Shown: positions 8,255 to 17,310, counted from the first letter of the stretch. The stretch: DNA of 64,000 nt from Bacteroidales bacterium (GCA_017394865.1 JAFPWT010000009.1:62001-126000), one strand, 5' to 3'. The notes: generated from the letters alone by a model not told the origin. Translations and numbers: made by a program.

Positions 8255-9535
8255 TTACTGAACTCGCTTTAATTCAAGCTCTTCCAATTTCATGTCAGTG
8301 GCCTTCAAAACCTTGATTTTATACGACCCGATGATCAATTCCTCGCCTGGTTCGGGGATGTTTTCATAATAGTGAAGCACCATGCCCGCTAGCGTTTCGT
8401 AGTCGTCCGACACGGGAAGGTTAAGGTCATAAGTCTCGTTAAGATAGTCGATCTCCAAACGTGCCGAAAATACATAGGTATCATCCTTCATCACTTCCTC
8501 TTTTTCTTCTTCCTCGTCGTATTCATCCTCGATCTCGCCGAAAATCTCTTCGATTACATCCTCCATGGAGACAATGCCTGCCGTCCCGCCGAACTCGTCG
8601 ACCACCACTGCCACGCCTTGGTGTTTCTGGATGAAGTGTTTCAGCAAACGGTCGGCAGTATAGGTCTCGGGGAAGAAGTCGATGGGGCGGACCAAATTGG
8701 CAGCGGTGACATTTTTCCGGTGTGCCATCGCCTCCACCACATCATTAAGATGAATGTAGCCGACGATATTGTCGATATTGTCAGAGTAAACTATGAGCTT
8801 AGAGTGTTTGGTCTCCTCGAAACGGTCCTTCAAAAAACGCAAGTCGTCGGTGATTTTCACAGCCTCAATCTCATTGCGAGGTGCCATGCACTCGCGCAAC
8901 TTAACCTGATCGAAATCCATGGCATTTTGGAACAGTTGTATCTCCTGTTGCACATCTTCGTCGGCCTCCTCTTGGTCGGCGTATTCAGCAATATAGTCGT
9001 CGAAGTCGACCGTGCTGATCCGATAGGTCTGCGGCCCCATTTTGATTCCGAAAAACACCCTGATGATCAGCTGGGCAATGCCCGAATAGATCAAAGTTAG
9101 GGGGTACAACAAAAAATAGCACACCACCGTGGGCAGGGCGAAGAACGAGAGGATGGCGTTAGGGTTGATACGGAAAAGGATCTTGGGAAGAAACTCCGCT
9201 AGCACCAAGACAAGTAATGTGGAGATGATGGACTGAATGAGCAGGATGAAAAAACCAACCTCAAGCGACTCGGGGAGCATCCATTCCACGGCAGGCTGCA
9301 GCAAACGAGCCATGGCGATGCCGTAGATAACATTAGCAATGTTGTTACCAATAAGCAAAGAAGTGACAAAACGTGACTGATTTCTAAAAAACAAGCTGAT
9401 GATCTTCGCCGAAAACAGATTCTTTTTCAGGTCGACCTCCAGCTGAAGCCGGTTTGTGCTATTGAAAGCGATCTCCAGCCCCGAACAGAGTGCGGAGAAA
9501 AAAAGCGTGACGATGACAACAATCCAGTCGTTCAT
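8255..9535 (-). CDS. CNNM/CBS/CorC_HlyC membrane protein (GldE/hemolysin-like)
   Basis: 426 residues from ATG 9535; an in-frame TTG at 9541 overlaps the lptC stop and is less likely. Domains: CNNM transmembrane region with three to four helices (about 5-150), a CBS pair (about 205-325; MAPRNEIEAV, GYIHLNDV, VVVDEFGGTAGIVSMEDV), an acidic linker DEYDEEEEKEE, and a C-terminal CorC_HlyC domain (about 345-420). The family includes magnesium/cobalt efflux proteins and Bacteroidota GldE. Placed 2 bp after lptC, so likely translated with it. Cation export versus gliding/secretion role cannot be decided from sequence. Confidence 0.82.
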   Translation of the reverse strand: MNDWIVVIVTLFFSALCSGLEIAFNSTNRLQLEVDLKKNLFSAKIISLFFRNQSRFVTSLLIGNNIANVIYGIAMARLLQPAVEWMLPESLEVGFFILLIQSIISTLLVLVLAEFLPKILFRINPNAILSFFALPTVVCYFLLYPLTLIYSGIAQLIIRVFFGIKMGPQTYRISTVDFDDYIAEYADQEEADEDVQQEIQLFQNAMDFDQVKLRECMAPRNEIEAVKITDDLRFLKDRFEETKHSKLIVYSDNIDNIVGYIHLNDVVEAMAHRKNVTAANLVRPIDFFPETYTADRLLKHFIQKHQGVAVVVDEFGGTAGIVSMEDVIEEIFGEIEDEYDEEEEKEEVMKDDTYVFSARLEIDYLNETYDLNLPVSDDYETLAGMVLHYYENIPEPGEELIIGSYKIKVLKATDMKLEELELKRVQ

Positions 9536-9537
9536 TG

Positions 9538-10092
9538 TCAATTATCCTCCACCTCGAAGGTCGCCCTTCCATTATAAATGGTATACTCGTCGAAGTTTTC
9601 CATCGAGACCAGACTATCGCCTGTGATATCTTTATCGGGCATGATGATCCTCACGGCGGACCGGGTATAGATCATCTTGGAATCGCGATACCAATACAAC
9701 ATGTCAGAAACCATGCGTTGGCCTTTTTGGCCGTTTTCGACATTGACATTACCGACGGCTTTCACCATTCCTTTGTCGTTATAGTCGATACCGTAGTCGG
9801 CGCTGATTTCCGAAGCGATCTGATGGTTTTTGTCGAACACCACGGCATGAAAACCCTGTGGGAACTCAAGATAGCTGCTGTCGTCGCCTTGACGCACCAT
9901 CATCGGAGCTTTCAACTCTACCTGGACAACGCCTGAGTCGCTACGATAAAACACAATATCATAGGCGACGACCCCCGACAGCGTGTCGTCGGAGGCAAGC
10001 TGTTGGATGACCGACGTGGGGTTACCACACGAAAACAACATCACAGCCAGTAAGGCTGTGATGTTGCAAATCAGAAATCGTGACGTCTTCAA
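9538..10092 (-). CDS. lptC: LptC, LPS export inner-membrane-anchored component
   Basis: 184 residues with a lipoprotein signal (LLAVMLFSC, Cys22) instead of the membrane helix of E. coli LptC. The rest is the LptC/OstA beta-jellyroll: GVVAYDIVFYR, PQGFHAVVFDKN, ADYGIDYNDKGMVKAVGNV, YTRSAVRIIMPD, GDSLVSMENF. LptC links the LptB2FG transporter to the periplasmic LPS bridge. It follows the TPR gene by 8 bp and precedes the CBS protein. The signal-peptide codons contain a perfect 13-bp inverted repeat (10036-10066), which is unusual. Confidence 0.85.
   Translation of the reverse strand: MKTSRFLICNITALLAVMLFSCGNPTSVIQQLASDDTLSGVVAYDIVFYRSDSGVVQVELKAPMMVRQGDDSSYLEFPQGFHAVVFDKNHQIASEISADYGIDYNDKGMVKAVGNVNVENGQKGQRMVSDMLYWYRDSKMIYTRSAVRIIMPDKDITGDSLVSMENFDEYTIYNGRATFEVEDN
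10036..10066. repeat. Perfect 13-bp inverted repeat inside the lptC signal-peptide codons
   Basis: 10036-10048 and 10054-10066 are exact inverse complements (CAACATCACAGCC and GGCTGTGATGTTG) with a 5-base loop. In the mRNA it forms a strong hairpin over codons about 9-20 of lptC and is followed by TTTTCG on the minus strand. Confidence 0.85.
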
Positions 10093-10100
10093 CGTGCTGT

Positions 10101-11552
10101 TTATTTAGCGGCTCTGATGGTAGTAGTCTCACCTATCCAGCCACCGACGGTATAGGATTGACCCTCAGAATAGTCGTTGAAGAAGATCGTCTCCGTTGAT
10201 GGGAAGTGCTGTGAGTAAGCACGGATCAGGCTATTGGCCTTGTCGGTGACAGAGGGGTCGATCTGCTTGGCTTTGACGCACTTGTCGACAGCCACCCAGA
10301 ACACAGCCTTGCTTTCGACTTCACCGCTGAACTGACTGGCGCTGCCAGCATAGAGCTGAGCGATGATCAGATAAGGCTCACCAGCAGTCGGGTCGACCTG
10401 AGAAGCTTTTCTTGCGGCCTCGCGGGCTTTGCCGTAGGCGCTCATGCCCTGGTAGCAAGAAGCCAGGTAGCGGTAGGCACGATAGACGCGGTCGTTGTTT
10501 TCAGACTGAGTAGCCTGTTCGAAGTACTTAGCAGCCTCGCCGTATTTCTTGTTCTTGTACTCCTGAATACCGATGTTGTAAGCGGCCTCCGGGCTGGGCT
10601 CAAGGGCATAAAGGTTCTTACTGGCATCAAGGAAGAGCTTGGAATCCGTGCAGTCTCTCTTATCGAGAACGGTGGTGATGCGCTTCAGCAGTGCGACATC
10701 GTTAGGCGTCTCAGCCATCTTAGCGGTGAACACCTTGATCAGGTCGTCGCAGGAAGCATAAGGCTGGAAGAGGTTATCCAGGTTGTTCTTCACACCTTTG
10801 TTGTTGTTGATGGACTTCTCGTTCTTTTCAATCTGCTTGTCGAAACCGACAACGGCATCATTGTCGCCCGTCTCTTCGGCATTGGCTTTGGCTTCAAGCA
10901 GTTGCGTCTCTTTCTCGGCCAGCGCCTTGATGTTTTCGTCAACCACATCGGTAAGTTCCTGATACACATTGATGATCGCCATCTTCTCTGCCTTACCGTT
11001 GTTCACCATGTCGATGGTAGCCTTAAAGTAAGCGTCGATATAGGCAGCCTGCATCTGCGAGGGGTCGAGTTCGACAGCTTCCTTCAGCACATTGTAAGCC
11101 TCTTCGTAACGACCTTTGTTATAGTTATAGATCAGGAGGCCTTTACGACCTTTAATGTTGGCGACCTGTGAAGCACCCGTCTTAGGATCAGTCGGGAAGC
11201 ACACAGCTCTCGTATCCATCAACATGCAGAGCGTGTCGATGTAAGCGTCTTTGTCTTTAGGGTTCTGACGGATCAGGTAATCCAGAATCTTTTCACCGTT
11301 GGTGTAGGTGTACTGACTTGCACGGGGGCAGGAAAGGAACACCTCGCGCCATGCCGAGATCATTTCGCCATTGGCGGACTCAGGGGCGAACTTGGCGGCT
11401 TCCCACTGCTTGTAGTACTCACGGTAAACCGAAAGCTTGGTGACGCAGTTGGCGCTGTCAGCACCGTATTTCGACTCAGTTACCATTTGTGCGGAAACAC
11501 CCAGGGCCATTCCTAAAACAACAGCCAGGATCGCAATTCTCTTCGTTTTCAT
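10101..11552 (-). CDS. Secreted TPR-repeat protein
   Basis: 483 residues with a signal peptide (ILAVVLGMALGVSAQ). The body is alpha-helical with TPR-like units, clearest at about 140-180 (GRYEEAYNVLKEAVELDPSQ) and 315-400 (AAYNIGIQEYKNKKYGEAAKYFEQA, then a further pair ending ASQVDPTAGEPYL). A charged linker (about 200-250) may be a short coiled coil. The C-terminus (GWIGETTTIR) looks conserved in Bacteroidota homologues I remember. No catalytic motif. It sits between the FadL-like barrel gene (24 bp away) and lptC (8 bp), so it probably assists envelope assembly, but the role is unknown. Confidence 0.7.
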   Translation of the reverse strand: MKTKRIAILAVVLGMALGVSAQMVTESKYGADSANCVTKLSVYREYYKQWEAAKFAPESANGEMISAWREVFLSCPRASQYTYTNGEKILDYLIRQNPKDKDAYIDTLCMLMDTRAVCFPTDPKTGASQVANIKGRKGLLIYNYNKGRYEEAYNVLKEAVELDPSQMQAAYIDAYFKATIDMVNNGKAEKMAIINVYQELTDVVDENIKALAEKETQLLEAKANAEETGDNDAVVGFDKQIEKNEKSINNNKGVKNNLDNLFQPYASCDDLIKVFTAKMAETPNDVALLKRITTVLDKRDCTDSKLFLDASKNLYALEPSPEAAYNIGIQEYKNKKYGEAAKYFEQATQSENNDRVYRAYRYLASCYQGMSAYGKAREAARKASQVDPTAGEPYLIIAQLYAGSASQFSGEVESKAVFWVAVDKCVKAKQIDPSVTDKANSLIRAYSQHFPSTETIFFNDYSEGQSYTVGGWIGETTTIRAAK

Positions 11553-11576
11553 CGTTTTGTGTTTTTTATGGTTTAA

Positions 11577-12878
11577 CTATTTATATTTTCTTTTCACGAA
11601 CCAGCGCTCGAAGACAGACACTCCAACCGACAGGTTCACGTAACTCTCTTTGATCAGGTTATCAGATTTCGTGCCACAATTTCCGATCTCCAGTCCCAGG
11701 TCCACTTTGGAAAGCGTCCTCGGCACCGGCAGACTCATGCCCATCGTGACACCCATCTTATTGATAGAGTGTCCGTTAATATTCAGGAAAGTCTGCTCAT
11801 AGAAGCCGCCCAAACGGTACGAGACGCGGGTCCAATAACTTGAGAGCGCTGTCGACCTCGGCAGAAACTCACCTCCGACAGCCACGCTCCAAGAGTCCTG
11901 AAGCCCTTCGTTGACACCATTCCGAGCGAACGTGCTCCACTGTGACCAGTTGAAGTCGGCTCCCACCATCCAACGATTGTCCCTCTTTAGCGACACTCCA
12001 AAGCCAAAGGCATGAGGCATGCTGTAATAGGAATTATTGTTGGTGGAATAGGATACGGTGTCAATCAAATACTCCGTCACACCCGATAGACTCTCAATGT
12101 CGTCGGCCTCAATGGTACGGATAAATGTAGTCTGTTTCCCGTGGAGGTTGATCTTTTGGTTATACGTAGCACCCACATTCAAGGTCAGCCCTTCACCAAC
12201 ATTGCCTTGGTACATCACGCCATAGTCAAACATGAACGATCTTACCATCATATCGCGACTACGACGGGAACAGATGATATAAGCTGAATCGGGATAAGCC
12301 AGCGTGGTGGTCGACTTGCTGTCGCCGAACACGAAGCTACTATTGACACCCACAGCGAAGTGTTTGCCAAGACGGAAGGCGTTACCCCAGTACACCTGAT
12401 TCAAGCCACCCTCGCCTTTGAAAAGCTCGGCGCAGTTACCCACCTGATCGCTGTGATAGGTGGTGAGGATGTTATAGCCAACATTGCTGTAGGGCTGGAC
12501 TCCCATGGACATCTTCCACCAATTGGTCAGCGAAAAGCCCATCGAAATATAATCCAATGAAGCAGATGAAGCACGCTCTGAGAGGTTTGAAGTACTGAAG
12601 TTGGATGACTTGGCGTAGATGCCTGCATCGAAAAGGAATGCCAAAGTGTCGATCATGGCATAAGAGGCTGGGTTGCCCGGGTTTACCATGTTTTTGTCAC
12701 CCATGGCATTGGTCACGCCACCCATACCTTTCAGGCGGGTGTTCATCGTTTTGTTACGCACCTGCCCGATGCCAAACATCGAGTATGGCGAATCCACGTT
12801 GGCCTGGGCAAAAGCGCCACCGCACAAGACAATGGCAAGCGCCGTCAATATCCATTTATTCAAAAGAGGTTGCTTCAT
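11577..12878 (-). CDS. FadL-like outer-membrane barrel protein
   Basis: 433 residues, signal peptide ending near GGAFAQ. The N-terminal segment (SPYSMFGIGQVRNK, RLKGMGGVTNAMGDKNMVNPGNPASYAMID) matches the plug/first-strand region of the OMPP1/FadL-type barrels in Bacteroidota; the rest is a run of amphipathic strands ending in WFVKRKYK. Substrate unknown. First gene of the cluster leading to lptC and the CBS protein, which in other Bacteroidota also groups these genes. No perfect promoter is visible upstream: the best candidate on the minus strand is GATATTTG near 12897-12904. Confidence 0.65.
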   Translation of the reverse strand: MKQPLLNKWILTALAIVLCGGAFAQANVDSPYSMFGIGQVRNKTMNTRLKGMGGVTNAMGDKNMVNPGNPASYAMIDTLAFLFDAGIYAKSSNFSTSNLSERASSASLDYISMGFSLTNWWKMSMGVQPYSNVGYNILTTYHSDQVGNCAELFKGEGGLNQVYWGNAFRLGKHFAVGVNSSFVFGDSKSTTTLAYPDSAYIICSRRSRDMMVRSFMFDYGVMYQGNVGEGLTLNVGATYNQKINLHGKQTTFIRTIEADDIESLSGVTEYLIDTVSYSTNNNSYYSMPHAFGFGVSLKRDNRWMVGADFNWSQWSTFARNGVNEGLQDSWSVAVGGEFLPRSTALSSYWTRVSYRLGGFYEQTFLNINGHSINKMGVTMGMSLPVPRTLSKVDLGLEIGNCGTKSDNLIKESYVNLSVGVSVFERWFVKRKYK

Positions 12879-12936
12879 TACAGTCTATTTCAGCGTGCAA
12901 ATATCCAAAAAAAAACTGAATTTTTTTTAAAAAATA

Positions 12937-12966
12937 TTGTCGATTTCAAAAAAAGCTGTATTTTTG
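12937..12966 (+). promoter_or_regulatory. Promoter of tRNA-Phe
   Basis: TTG (12937-12939), 19 bases, TATTTTTG (12959-12966), 16 bases before the mature tRNA. The same -7 box serves the other tRNA in this window. Confidence 0.7.
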
Positions 12967-12982
12967 CAGTCGCATTCAACGG

Positions 12983-13055
<73 letters not shown>

Positions 13056-13058
13056 CCC

Positions 13059-14057
13059 TCAAGAGCCGGATGAAAGTCCGGCTTTTGTTTTTTCAGCGAT
13101 TTCCTGAGCACTTAACGAATTCATGCATTTGAAATGGCCCTTCGGACACTTGGCATAACCCAATTTGTGGCAGGGACGGCATCTTAAATCTTTGTTCTCA
13201 ACGATGACGGATGGCTTCATACCCTCGGGCAAGTAAGGATACATTCCGAACTCAGGTACCGTGTTGCCCCACACTGAGACGATGGGCTTGCGCAATGCTG
13301 CTGCAATATGCATCATACCCGTGTCGTTGGTGATCACCGCATCGGCCAACTGGAGTAACGATGCCGACTGACCCACGGTGAGACTGCCGCAACTGTTGCC
13401 CACATAGCTCCCCACCTTCTCTTTGATACGCTCCCCACGAACAGCATCCTCGGGACCACCGACCAAAACAACGGGATAGTCCAAAGCATTGCAGACTTCG
13501 ACCACCTTGTCCTCCGGCAAGATCTTGGTGGCGTGCTGGCCCCCGATGACGATGGCCACGAAACCCTCGCGGAAAGTCTCGGGGAGGTCTTCGTAATGCA
13601 TCACATCGCCTTCGTTGAAAAAGAAATCCAAGCCCTGACCATCATTGTGGATACCCAACTTTTTCACCGCTTCGAAATAACGGTCGACAATATGCACTTG
13701 TGGCAACTTCCCGAGCTTCAATTTGGTGTAAAGAAACTTTCGGAAATCGAGTTTCGGGAATGAAGCAGAGGGACGATGCAATGCCGCACGCACCCTTAAC
13801 GAGCGCCAGTTTTTGTGCAGATCAACAATGAAATCGTAATGTTCCCTTCGAAGTTGGCAAATGAGATCCTTCAGGTTCCCTTGAAGTTCATATACCTTAT
13901 TAATATAAGGGTTCGCCGCATAGATGGAACGATAGGATGATTTGGTCAGCACATGTAGTTCCACCTCCGGCAGCTGCTGCTTGAGGCAACGGATGATCGG
14001 CGTGGTGAGCACAATGTCGCCAATGGAACTGAAGCGTATGACAAGGATTTTTTTCAA
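13059..14057 (-). CDS. Family 9 glycosyltransferase (heptosyltransferase-like)
   Basis: 332 residues from a TTG start at 14057, which gives KKILVIRFSSIGDIVLTTPI, the classic GT9 N-terminus. A TTG further upstream (14078) lies inside the promoter box and cannot be the start. Other motifs: VDLHKNWRS, IGGQHATKILP, VVLVGGPED, and the donor-binding TNDTGMMHIAAALRKPIVSVWG near 250-272. The C-terminal CRPCHKLGYAKCPKGHFKCM is Cys-rich, as in lipid-A core transferases of the phylum. It likely adds a sugar to the LPS core. The promoter leaves a leader of only some ten bases. Confidence 0.82.
   Translation of the reverse strand: MKKILVIRFSSIGDIVLTTPIIRCLKQQLPEVELHVLTKSSYRSIYAANPYINKVYELQGNLKDLICQLRREHYDFIVDLHKNWRSLRVRAALHRPSASFPKLDFRKFLYTKLKLGKLPQVHIVDRYFEAVKKLGIHNDGQGLDFFFNEGDVMHYEDLPETFREGFVAIVIGGQHATKILPEDKVVEVCNALDYPVVLVGGPEDAVRGERIKEKVGSYVGNSCGSLTVGQSASLLQLADAVITNDTGMMHIAAALRKPIVSVWGNTVPEFGMYPYLPEGMKPSVIVENKDLRCRPCHKLGYAKCPKGHFKCMNSLSAQEIAEKTKAGLSSGS
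13064..13093 (+). terminator. Terminator of tRNA-Phe inside the end of the GT9 gene
   Basis: AGCCGGA (13064-13070), loop TGAAAG, TCCGGCT (13077-13083), then TTTG and six T. The hairpin is also the last codons of the convergent glycosyltransferase gene, which stops at 13059. Confidence 0.82.
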
Positions 14058-14075
14058 AACGCAATAATTGTCCGG

Positions 14076-14104
14076 CAAAGATAGTTAACTATTCGTTATT
14101 TTTG
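14076..14104. promoter_or_regulatory. Divergent -7 boxes, GT9 gene / lnt
   Basis: Minus strand TATCTTTG at 14076-14083 for the glycosyltransferase; plus strand TATTTTTG at 14097-14104 for lnt. -33 boxes are poor on both sides. Both leaders are about 10-18 bases. Confidence 0.5.
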
Positions 14105-14118
14105 CCAAAATTTTGGAA

Positions 14119-15711
14119 ATGAAGAAATATCAAAAGCTATTATTGGCTGTCGTCAGCGGATTGCTGCTGTGGGCCGCATGGCCCGTCAGAGGATTAGCTC
14201 CGTTGATTTTCATCGCACTGGTTCCGTTGTTTTACCTGGAAGAACGCATCAGCAAAGGAGAAAAAGGAAAAGTTTTCTTACTTGCGTTCGTTACCTTTTT
14301 GATTTGGAACGTGCTGACCACCTGGTGGGTATGGAACGCCACTCCGGCAGCAACATTGGCATGGATCCTGAACTCCCTGTTCATGGCCACCGTGTTCTGG
14401 GCTTTCCATTTTACCAAGATGAGACTGCTGAAGAAATACCAAAGCAGCAGCCAATTTCTGTGGGCCAACTTCCTGCTCATCCCCTACTGGATGGCTTTTG
14501 AGTTTCTGCATTACTACTGGTCAGCCAAATGGCCCTGGCTCAGCCTTGGCAACGTATTCTCCACCTGCACCACCTGGATTCAATGGTATTCCATTACGGG
14601 TGTTGCCGGAGGAACACTATGGGTTTTGCTGATTAACATCATGATTAGCAATATTCTAAGTACCGTCAACAAGAAAGCACGCTGGGGATATATTGGTATA
14701 ACCATTGCGCTTTTGCTCTTACCCATTATTGGGAGTAAGATTGCCTACAATCGCTACGAAGAAAAAGGCGAGGACACTGAAGTCATCGTGATTCAGCAGA
14801 ACTGCGATCCTTGGAATGAGCAATTCGATGCGCAAACGTACGATAAAGTGGTACAAAAAAATGTGGAACTGGCTGAAAAAATGATCACCCCCGAAACACG
14901 GTTTATTGTCAGTTCCGAATCGGCCATCCAAGAGGGCATTTGGCTCGACAGGATGCAGGATGCCAAGGCGTTAAACACCATACACAACTTCATAAAACAG
15001 CACAAACAAAGCTGCTTCGTGATCGGTGGCACCACCTTTGAGTGGGTGCCCAAGGGCATGGAAGACGACTTCCCGGCACGCCAGATCGGCGGGACCAACC
15101 GCTATTATTACGCCCATAACTCCGCCTTGCTCATCGATACGATTAACGTGCAGCACCGCAACAAGTCAAAATTGACTCCAGCCGTGGAGGCCATCCCCGA
15201 ATGGATGGGCTTCTTGAAGAACTTCAGCATCACCATGGGCATCGCCCGAGGCACCTTGAAGACCGATCCCTATCCGCATAACATGAGTTTCGGCGAACAC
15301 CAAGTGGGGGTGGCCATCTGCTACGAATCAGCCTTCGGGGGCTATGTGAGCGAGTTCGTCCGCAAAGGTGCCGACCTGCTGTTTGTGAGCACCAACGACG
15401 GCTGGTGGGGCGACACCCCCGGCTACAAACAGCATTTCGAGTTTTCGAAGCTCCGCGCCATCGAGAACCGCCGTTGCGTAGCCCGCTCGGCCAATACTGG
15501 AAGATCAGGTTTCTTTAACCAAAAAGGCGATGTGATCCAATCCACTGAATACTGGAAAGAAGACGTCATTAAAGCCACGCTGAAAGCCAATACTGAGAAG
15601 ACCTTCTATTCCAGGCACGGGGACTACCTTTACCGAATTGCCATGTGGATGACCTTCGGGATGCTCATTGCAACGATCGTGTTGATGTTTACTGGGAAAA
15701 GGCGCAAATGA
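14119..15711 (+). CDS. lnt: Apolipoprotein N-acyltransferase
   Basis: 530 residues from ATG 14119 (MKKYQKLLL), preceded by TTTTGGAA; an in-frame TTG at 14113 is possible. N-terminal half: six to seven membrane helices. C-terminal half: carbon-nitrogen hydrolase domain (about 220-490) with the expected triad context - Glu in VSSESAIQEG, Lys in HRNKSKLTP, Cys in GVAICYESAFGG - plus NDGWWGDTPGYKQH. It adds the third acyl chain to lipoproteins at the inner membrane. Its stop overlaps the dus start by 4 bp (ATGA), so the two are co-translated. Confidence 0.92.
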   Translation: MKKYQKLLLAVVSGLLLWAAWPVRGLAPLIFIALVPLFYLEERISKGEKGKVFLLAFVTFLIWNVLTTWWVWNATPAATLAWILNSLFMATVFWAFHFTKMRLLKKYQSSSQFLWANFLLIPYWMAFEFLHYYWSAKWPWLSLGNVFSTCTTWIQWYSITGVAGGTLWVLLINIMISNILSTVNKKARWGYIGITIALLLLPIIGSKIAYNRYEEKGEDTEVIVIQQNCDPWNEQFDAQTYDKVVQKNVELAEKMITPETRFIVSSESAIQEGIWLDRMQDAKALNTIHNFIKQHKQSCFVIGGTTFEWVPKGMEDDFPARQIGGTNRYYYAHNSALLIDTINVQHRNKSKLTPAVEAIPEWMGFLKNFSITMGIARGTLKTDPYPHNMSFGEHQVGVAICYESAFGGYVSEFVRKGADLLFVSTNDGWWGDTPGYKQHFEFSKLRAIENRRCVARSANTGRSGFFNQKGDVIQSTEYWKEDVIKATLKANTEKTFYSRHGDYLYRIAMWMTFGMLIATIVLMFTGKRRK

Positions 15712-16655
15712 CAACCGTTAAACTCAGTTTAGGCCCCTTCCAAGGCATCACCGACGCCCCGTTTCGCAATGTCTTCAAAAAGCATTTCGGCGGCATCGAC
15801 AAGTACTATACCCCTTTCTTTACTGGCATCCAGAAGGACCACGCCAAGAACCTTCAGGTGGAAGAAATCGACCCTTTATGTAACGATGTCGAGACGCTGA
15901 CGCCACAGATCTTGAGCACCGATGCCGAGGAGGTTCTACGCTTTGCTACTCAATGTAAAGCCTTGGGCTACAAGGAGATCAACCTAAACATGGGCTGTCC
16001 CTTTCCAAGGGTAGCCAACAAAAAACGCGGCAGCGGCATCTTACCTTATCCCGAAAAAATAGATGCAATGATGGGTCGGGTTTTTGAGCAAGTTGATACT
16101 AAGGTAAGTGTAAAGTGCCGCTTGGGATACTTCAGCCCTGACGAGATTGTTCCCGTCGTTGAGGTCTTCAACCAATATCCGCTGAGCGAACTGATCATCC
16201 ATCCCCGCATCGGCAAACAACTCTACAAAGGCGAAGCCGATGTAAATCGATTCGCCGAGTTGATTCCAATGATTAAGGCACCATTGGTTTACAACGGAGA
16301 TATCGTTTCAGTAGACAGTTTTGAACGCATCCGCAATGAGGTTCAGCCGGTGAATGAGTTCATGTTGGGGAGAGGGTTATTGGTAAATCCTTTCCTAGCG
16401 GAAGAAATTAAAGGTCACCAAGACCGAACCATCGAACGCCTACATTCCTATGTCATTGATCTATACGAGGATAGACTTCGTCATGCAGGCGGCAGTCCCA
16501 AGGTCTTAGGAAGGATGAAAGAATTATGGTCCTACCTAATGAACTCTTTTGACGAGCCGCAAGACATCTGGCGTAAGATCAAGAAGATCAATGCGCTAAA
16601 AGAATATGAGGAAACAGTGGAGACCGTTTTTCGGGATCATTATTTAATCCAATAA
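15708..16655 (+). CDS. dus: tRNA-dihydrouridine synthase (Dus family)
   Basis: 315 residues from ATG 15708, overlapping the lnt stop; in-frame start at 15645 would lie deep inside lnt. FMN-dependent TIM barrel: GPFQGITDAPFR at the N-terminus, catalytic Cys in NLNMGCPFPRV (about 104), KCRLGY, the IIHPRIGKQLYKGEAD phosphate/FMN region, NGDIVS, LGRGLLVNPFL. It reduces uridines in tRNA D loops. Which Dus subclass (A, B or C) I cannot say. Its last 16 bases overlap the convergent nitroreductase gene. Confidence 0.88.
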   Translation: MTTVKLSLGPFQGITDAPFRNVFKKHFGGIDKYYTPFFTGIQKDHAKNLQVEEIDPLCNDVETLTPQILSTDAEEVLRFATQCKALGYKEINLNMGCPFPRVANKKRGSGILPYPEKIDAMMGRVFEQVDTKVSVKCRLGYFSPDEIVPVVEVFNQYPLSELIIHPRIGKQLYKGEADVNRFAELIPMIKAPLVYNGDIVSVDSFERIRNEVQPVNEFMLGRGLLVNPFLAEEIKGHQDRTIERLHSYVIDLYEDRLRHAGGSPKVLGRMKELWSYLMNSFDEPQDIWRKIKKINALKEYEETVETVFRDHYLIQ

Positions 16656-17278
16656 ACGTAATTCTCTTTACGAGGTCTGGCCTCAGGATAGTCTCCATCC
16701 ACATAGCCGAGAATGCAGTTGCCGATACCGACGTATTTGGCGTCGTCGATACCGAGGTCACGCAGGATGGCTTTGCCCTCTTCGGTCTCGAAGACTTCCT
16801 TGGCGCGATGGATCCAGCAAGAGCCGAGGCCTTTGGCATGAGCGGCATTGAGCAGGTTGCCCATCACCAGCGAGCCGTCCTCTTTCCAAGTAAACACGGT
16901 GGTATCAGCCAGCACTACCAGCACTACGGGAGCGCCATAGAACGGGTCACGGTCGTTGTCGGGGCCAAACACAGCTCCATTGAGTTTGCTTATCTTGTCG
17001 CGCACCTCACGGTTGGTGACGGCGACGATGATGGGAGCCTGTTTGTTCATCCCCGTCGGGGCATAGGTACCCGCCTCGCAGATTTCTTCAATCACCTCCA
17101 TGGGAGGCACTTCGTCGGTGTAGCTGCGCACGCTGCGGCGCGTCAGCAGGTCGTTCATCGTAGTATTCATAACCGTTTCGTTTTTGTTCTCACCCGTGTT
17201 TTCATTATTCACTACGGTGACACAGCTGGCCATCACCATGGCAATAGCCAGGAGCATCAATAAAGATAGTTTTTTCAT
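16640..17278 (-). CDS. Nitroreductase-family protein with a lipoprotein signal
   Basis: 212 residues. The N-terminus MKKLSLLMLLAIAMVMASC is a lipoprotein signal with lipobox Cys19, followed by a polar linker, then a nitroreductase domain: RRSVRSYTDE (FMN phosphate binding), AGTYAPTGMNKQ, APVVLVVLADT, AAHAKGLGSCWI, GIDDAKYVGIGNCILGYVDG. Most relatives are cytoplasmic flavin enzymes without a signal. An inner ATG near residue 37 (MNTTMNDLLTRRS) could give a cytoplasmic form. Ends 16 bases inside dus; promoter box just upstream. Confidence 0.82.
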   Translation of the reverse strand: MKKLSLLMLLAIAMVMASCVTVVNNENTGENKNETVMNTTMNDLLTRRSVRSYTDEVPPMEVIEEICEAGTYAPTGMNKQAPIIVAVTNREVRDKISKLNGAVFGPDNDRDPFYGAPVVLVVLADTTVFTWKEDGSLVMGNLLNAAHAKGLGSCWIHRAKEVFETEEGKAILRDLGIDDAKYVGIGNCILGYVDGDYPEARPRKENYVYWIK

Positions 17279-17300
17279 TTTGATATTTTTAGAGTCTGTG

Positions 17301-17308
17301 CAAAGATA
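17301..17308 (-). promoter_or_regulatory. -7 box of the nitroreductase gene
   Basis: TATCTTTG on the minus strand, 22 bases before the ATG, directly after the rocD terminator T run. The -33 region falls inside the terminator stem and has no good box at the normal distance. Confidence 0.45.
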
Positions 17309-17310
17309 AT

